A stretch of DNA of 64,000 nt from Thermohahella caldifontis (lineage in GTDB: Bacteria; Pseudomonadota; Gammaproteobacteria; Pseudomonadales; Oleiphilaceae): the NCBI RefSeq assembly GCF_041153465.1, contig NZ_CP154858.1, positions 3,224,001 to 3,288,000 of the forward strand, in the 5' to 3' direction. Below, piece after piece: positions 62,999 through 64,000 of the stretch. The first letter of the stretch is position 1. Every line of letters begins with the position of its first letter. The notes beneath the pieces are model-generated. The model did not search any database. It saw nothing but the letters and a program-made list of their open reading frames with translations, and had not been told where the DNA came from. The translations under genes and the position numbers were made by a program.

Positions 62999-64000
62999 AT
63001 GTCGAAGCGAGATTATTACGAAGTACTGGGCATCAGCCGAGAGGCGACTGCCGTCGAGATCAAGAAGGCCTATCGCAAGATGGCCATGCGGTATCACCCT
63101 GACCGAAACCCGGGTGACAAGGAAGCGGAAGAAAAATTCAAGGAAGTGAACGAGGCCTACGAGGTTCTCTCCGACGAAAGCAAGCGTGCGGCCTATGACC
63201 AGTTCGGCCACGCCGGCGTGGATGGTGCCGCCGGTGGTGGATTCGGAGGGGGCGGCCCGAGCTTCAGTGATATCTTCGGAGATGTATTCGGAGACATCTT
63301 TGGTGCTGGCCGCAGCAGCCGCTCCAACCGCGGTGCCGACCTGCGATACACGCTGGAGCTGGATCTGGAAGAGGCGGTACGCGGCAAGACCGTTCAGATC
63401 CGGGTGCCCTCGCATGAGAAGTGTGAAGAGTGCAATGGCACCGGTGCGGAGAAGGGGACGACACCGGAAACCTGCAGTACCTGTCATGGTGCAGGGCAGG
63501 TCAGGATGCAGCAGGGCTTCTTCTCCGTGCAGCAGACCTGCCCGCGTTGCCGTGGTGCCGGACGCATCATTCGTGTACCGTGCCGCAAGTGTCACGGGCA
63601 TGGCGTGGTGGCCAAGGAGAAGACGCTGGAGGTCAAGGTGCCGCCCGGCGTGGATACCGGAGACCGCATCCGTCTGGCCGGGGAAGGCGAGCCCGGACCT
63701 CATGGTGGGCCCAACGGTGATCTCTATGTGCAGATTTCCGTCCGCGAGCACCCCCTCTTCGTGCGCGATGGCAACAACCTGTACTGCGAAGTGCCCATCT
63801 CCATCGTGGACGCGGCGTTGGGTGGCGAGCTGGAGATCCCCACGCTGGATGGTCGGCTGAAGCTCAAGATCCCGCCGGAAACCCAGACCGGCAAGCTGTT
63901 CCGCCTGCGCGGCAAAGGCGTGACACCGCTGCGTGGCGGGGCGCCCGGTGACCTGCTCTGCCGCGTGGTGGTGGAGACACCGGTCAACCTGACCGCCCGG
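62999..64000 (+). CDS. dnaJ: chaperone DnaJ (runs off the window)
   Basis: 334 residues visible. J domain (DYYEVLGISREATAVEIKKA, HPD at 33-35), Gly/Phe-rich linker, then four zinc motifs CEECNGTG, CSTCHGAG, CPRCRGAG and CRKCHGHG, and most of the C-terminal substrate domains. Activates DnaK ATPase. The 3' end lies beyond 64000. Confidence 0.97.
   Translation, partial: MSKRDYYEVLGISREATAVEIKKAYRKMAMRYHPDRNPGDKEAEEKFKEVNEAYEVLSDESKRAAYDQFGHAGVDGAAGGGFGGGGPSFSDIFGDVFGDIFGAGRSSRSNRGADLRYTLELDLEEAVRGKTVQIRVPSHEKCEECNGTGAEKGTTPETCSTCHGAGQVRMQQGFFSVQQTCPRCRGAGRIIRVPCRKCHGHGVVAKEKTLEVKVPPGVDTGDRIRLAGEGEPGPHGGPNGDLYVQISVREHPLFVRDGNNLYCEVPISIVDAALGGELEIPTLDGRLKLKIPPETQTGKLFRLRGKGVTPLRGGAPGDLLCRVVVETPVNLTAR

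Noticed and set aside
60983..63751. A 922-residue open frame antisense to dnaK and dnaJ
   Set aside because: It is a codon-bias shadow of dnaK; it has no ribosome site, resembles no protein family, and crosses the dnaK-dnaJ gap by chance.

Overview
The window reads as one chromosome segment of a free-living gammaproteobacterium with fairly high GC. The right-hand third holds a conserved gammaproteobacterial block: ssrA, smpB, ratA-ratB, bamE, fur, recN, grpE, dnaK, dnaJ. A wax-ester/triacylglycerol synthase and a large acyl-CoA dehydrogenase suggest a lipid- or hydrocarbon-using, Alcanivorax/Marinobacter-like bacterium. That placement is inference and no species is claimed.

Layout. 1-5.7 kb: an AraC fragment, small hypotheticals, an arsenic operon (arsR-arsC-acr3 plus a membrane gene) and a minimal mercury operon (merR divergent from merF-merA). 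5.9-10.9 kb: two large convergent surface lipoproteins, each broken by one missing G/C. 11-19.5 kb: two MscS channels, acyl-CoA dehydrogenase, an old-yellow-enzyme gene divergent from a TetR regulator with three operators, DUF432 and DUF945 proteins. 19.6-24.1 kb: a propionate/methylcitrate unit (GntR, acnD, prpF) without prpB or prpC. 24.2-29.7 kb: a three-gene WYL/phosphoesterase operon and Fur-controlled feoAB. 30-33.2 kb: a probable light-responsive operon (TudS-like/DUF1722 protein, MerR/LitR-like regulator, photolyase). 33.2-47.5 kb: a c-di-GMP protein, an MscS-rhomboid-SDH protease operon, transporters, methionine salvage genes mtnB-mtnD-mtnC followed by an aminotransferase, and a GlxA-type regulator. 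47.5-49 kb: a toxin-antitoxin pair and tmRNA. 49-60 kb: three copies of one 1420-bp IS4-family element around the housekeeping block. 60-64 kb: grpE-dnaK-dnaJ (dnaJ runs off the end).

The most unusual observations are these. (1) Both independent insertion sites of the IS lie exactly 2 nt beyond the 10-bp target duplication from CTTGAAA, the -35 element of heat-shock-type promoters, in front of ssrA and grpE. (2) Two IS copies form a tandem array sharing one 10-bp direct repeat three times. (3) Three genes (two lipoproteins and ratA) are each frameshifted by one missing base in a G or C run, which suggests sequencing error, with phase variation as an alternative for the lipoproteins. (4) A possible light-induced operon couples a thiouracil-desulfidase-like protein to photolyase, with TGTACA operators and an overlong promoter spacer.
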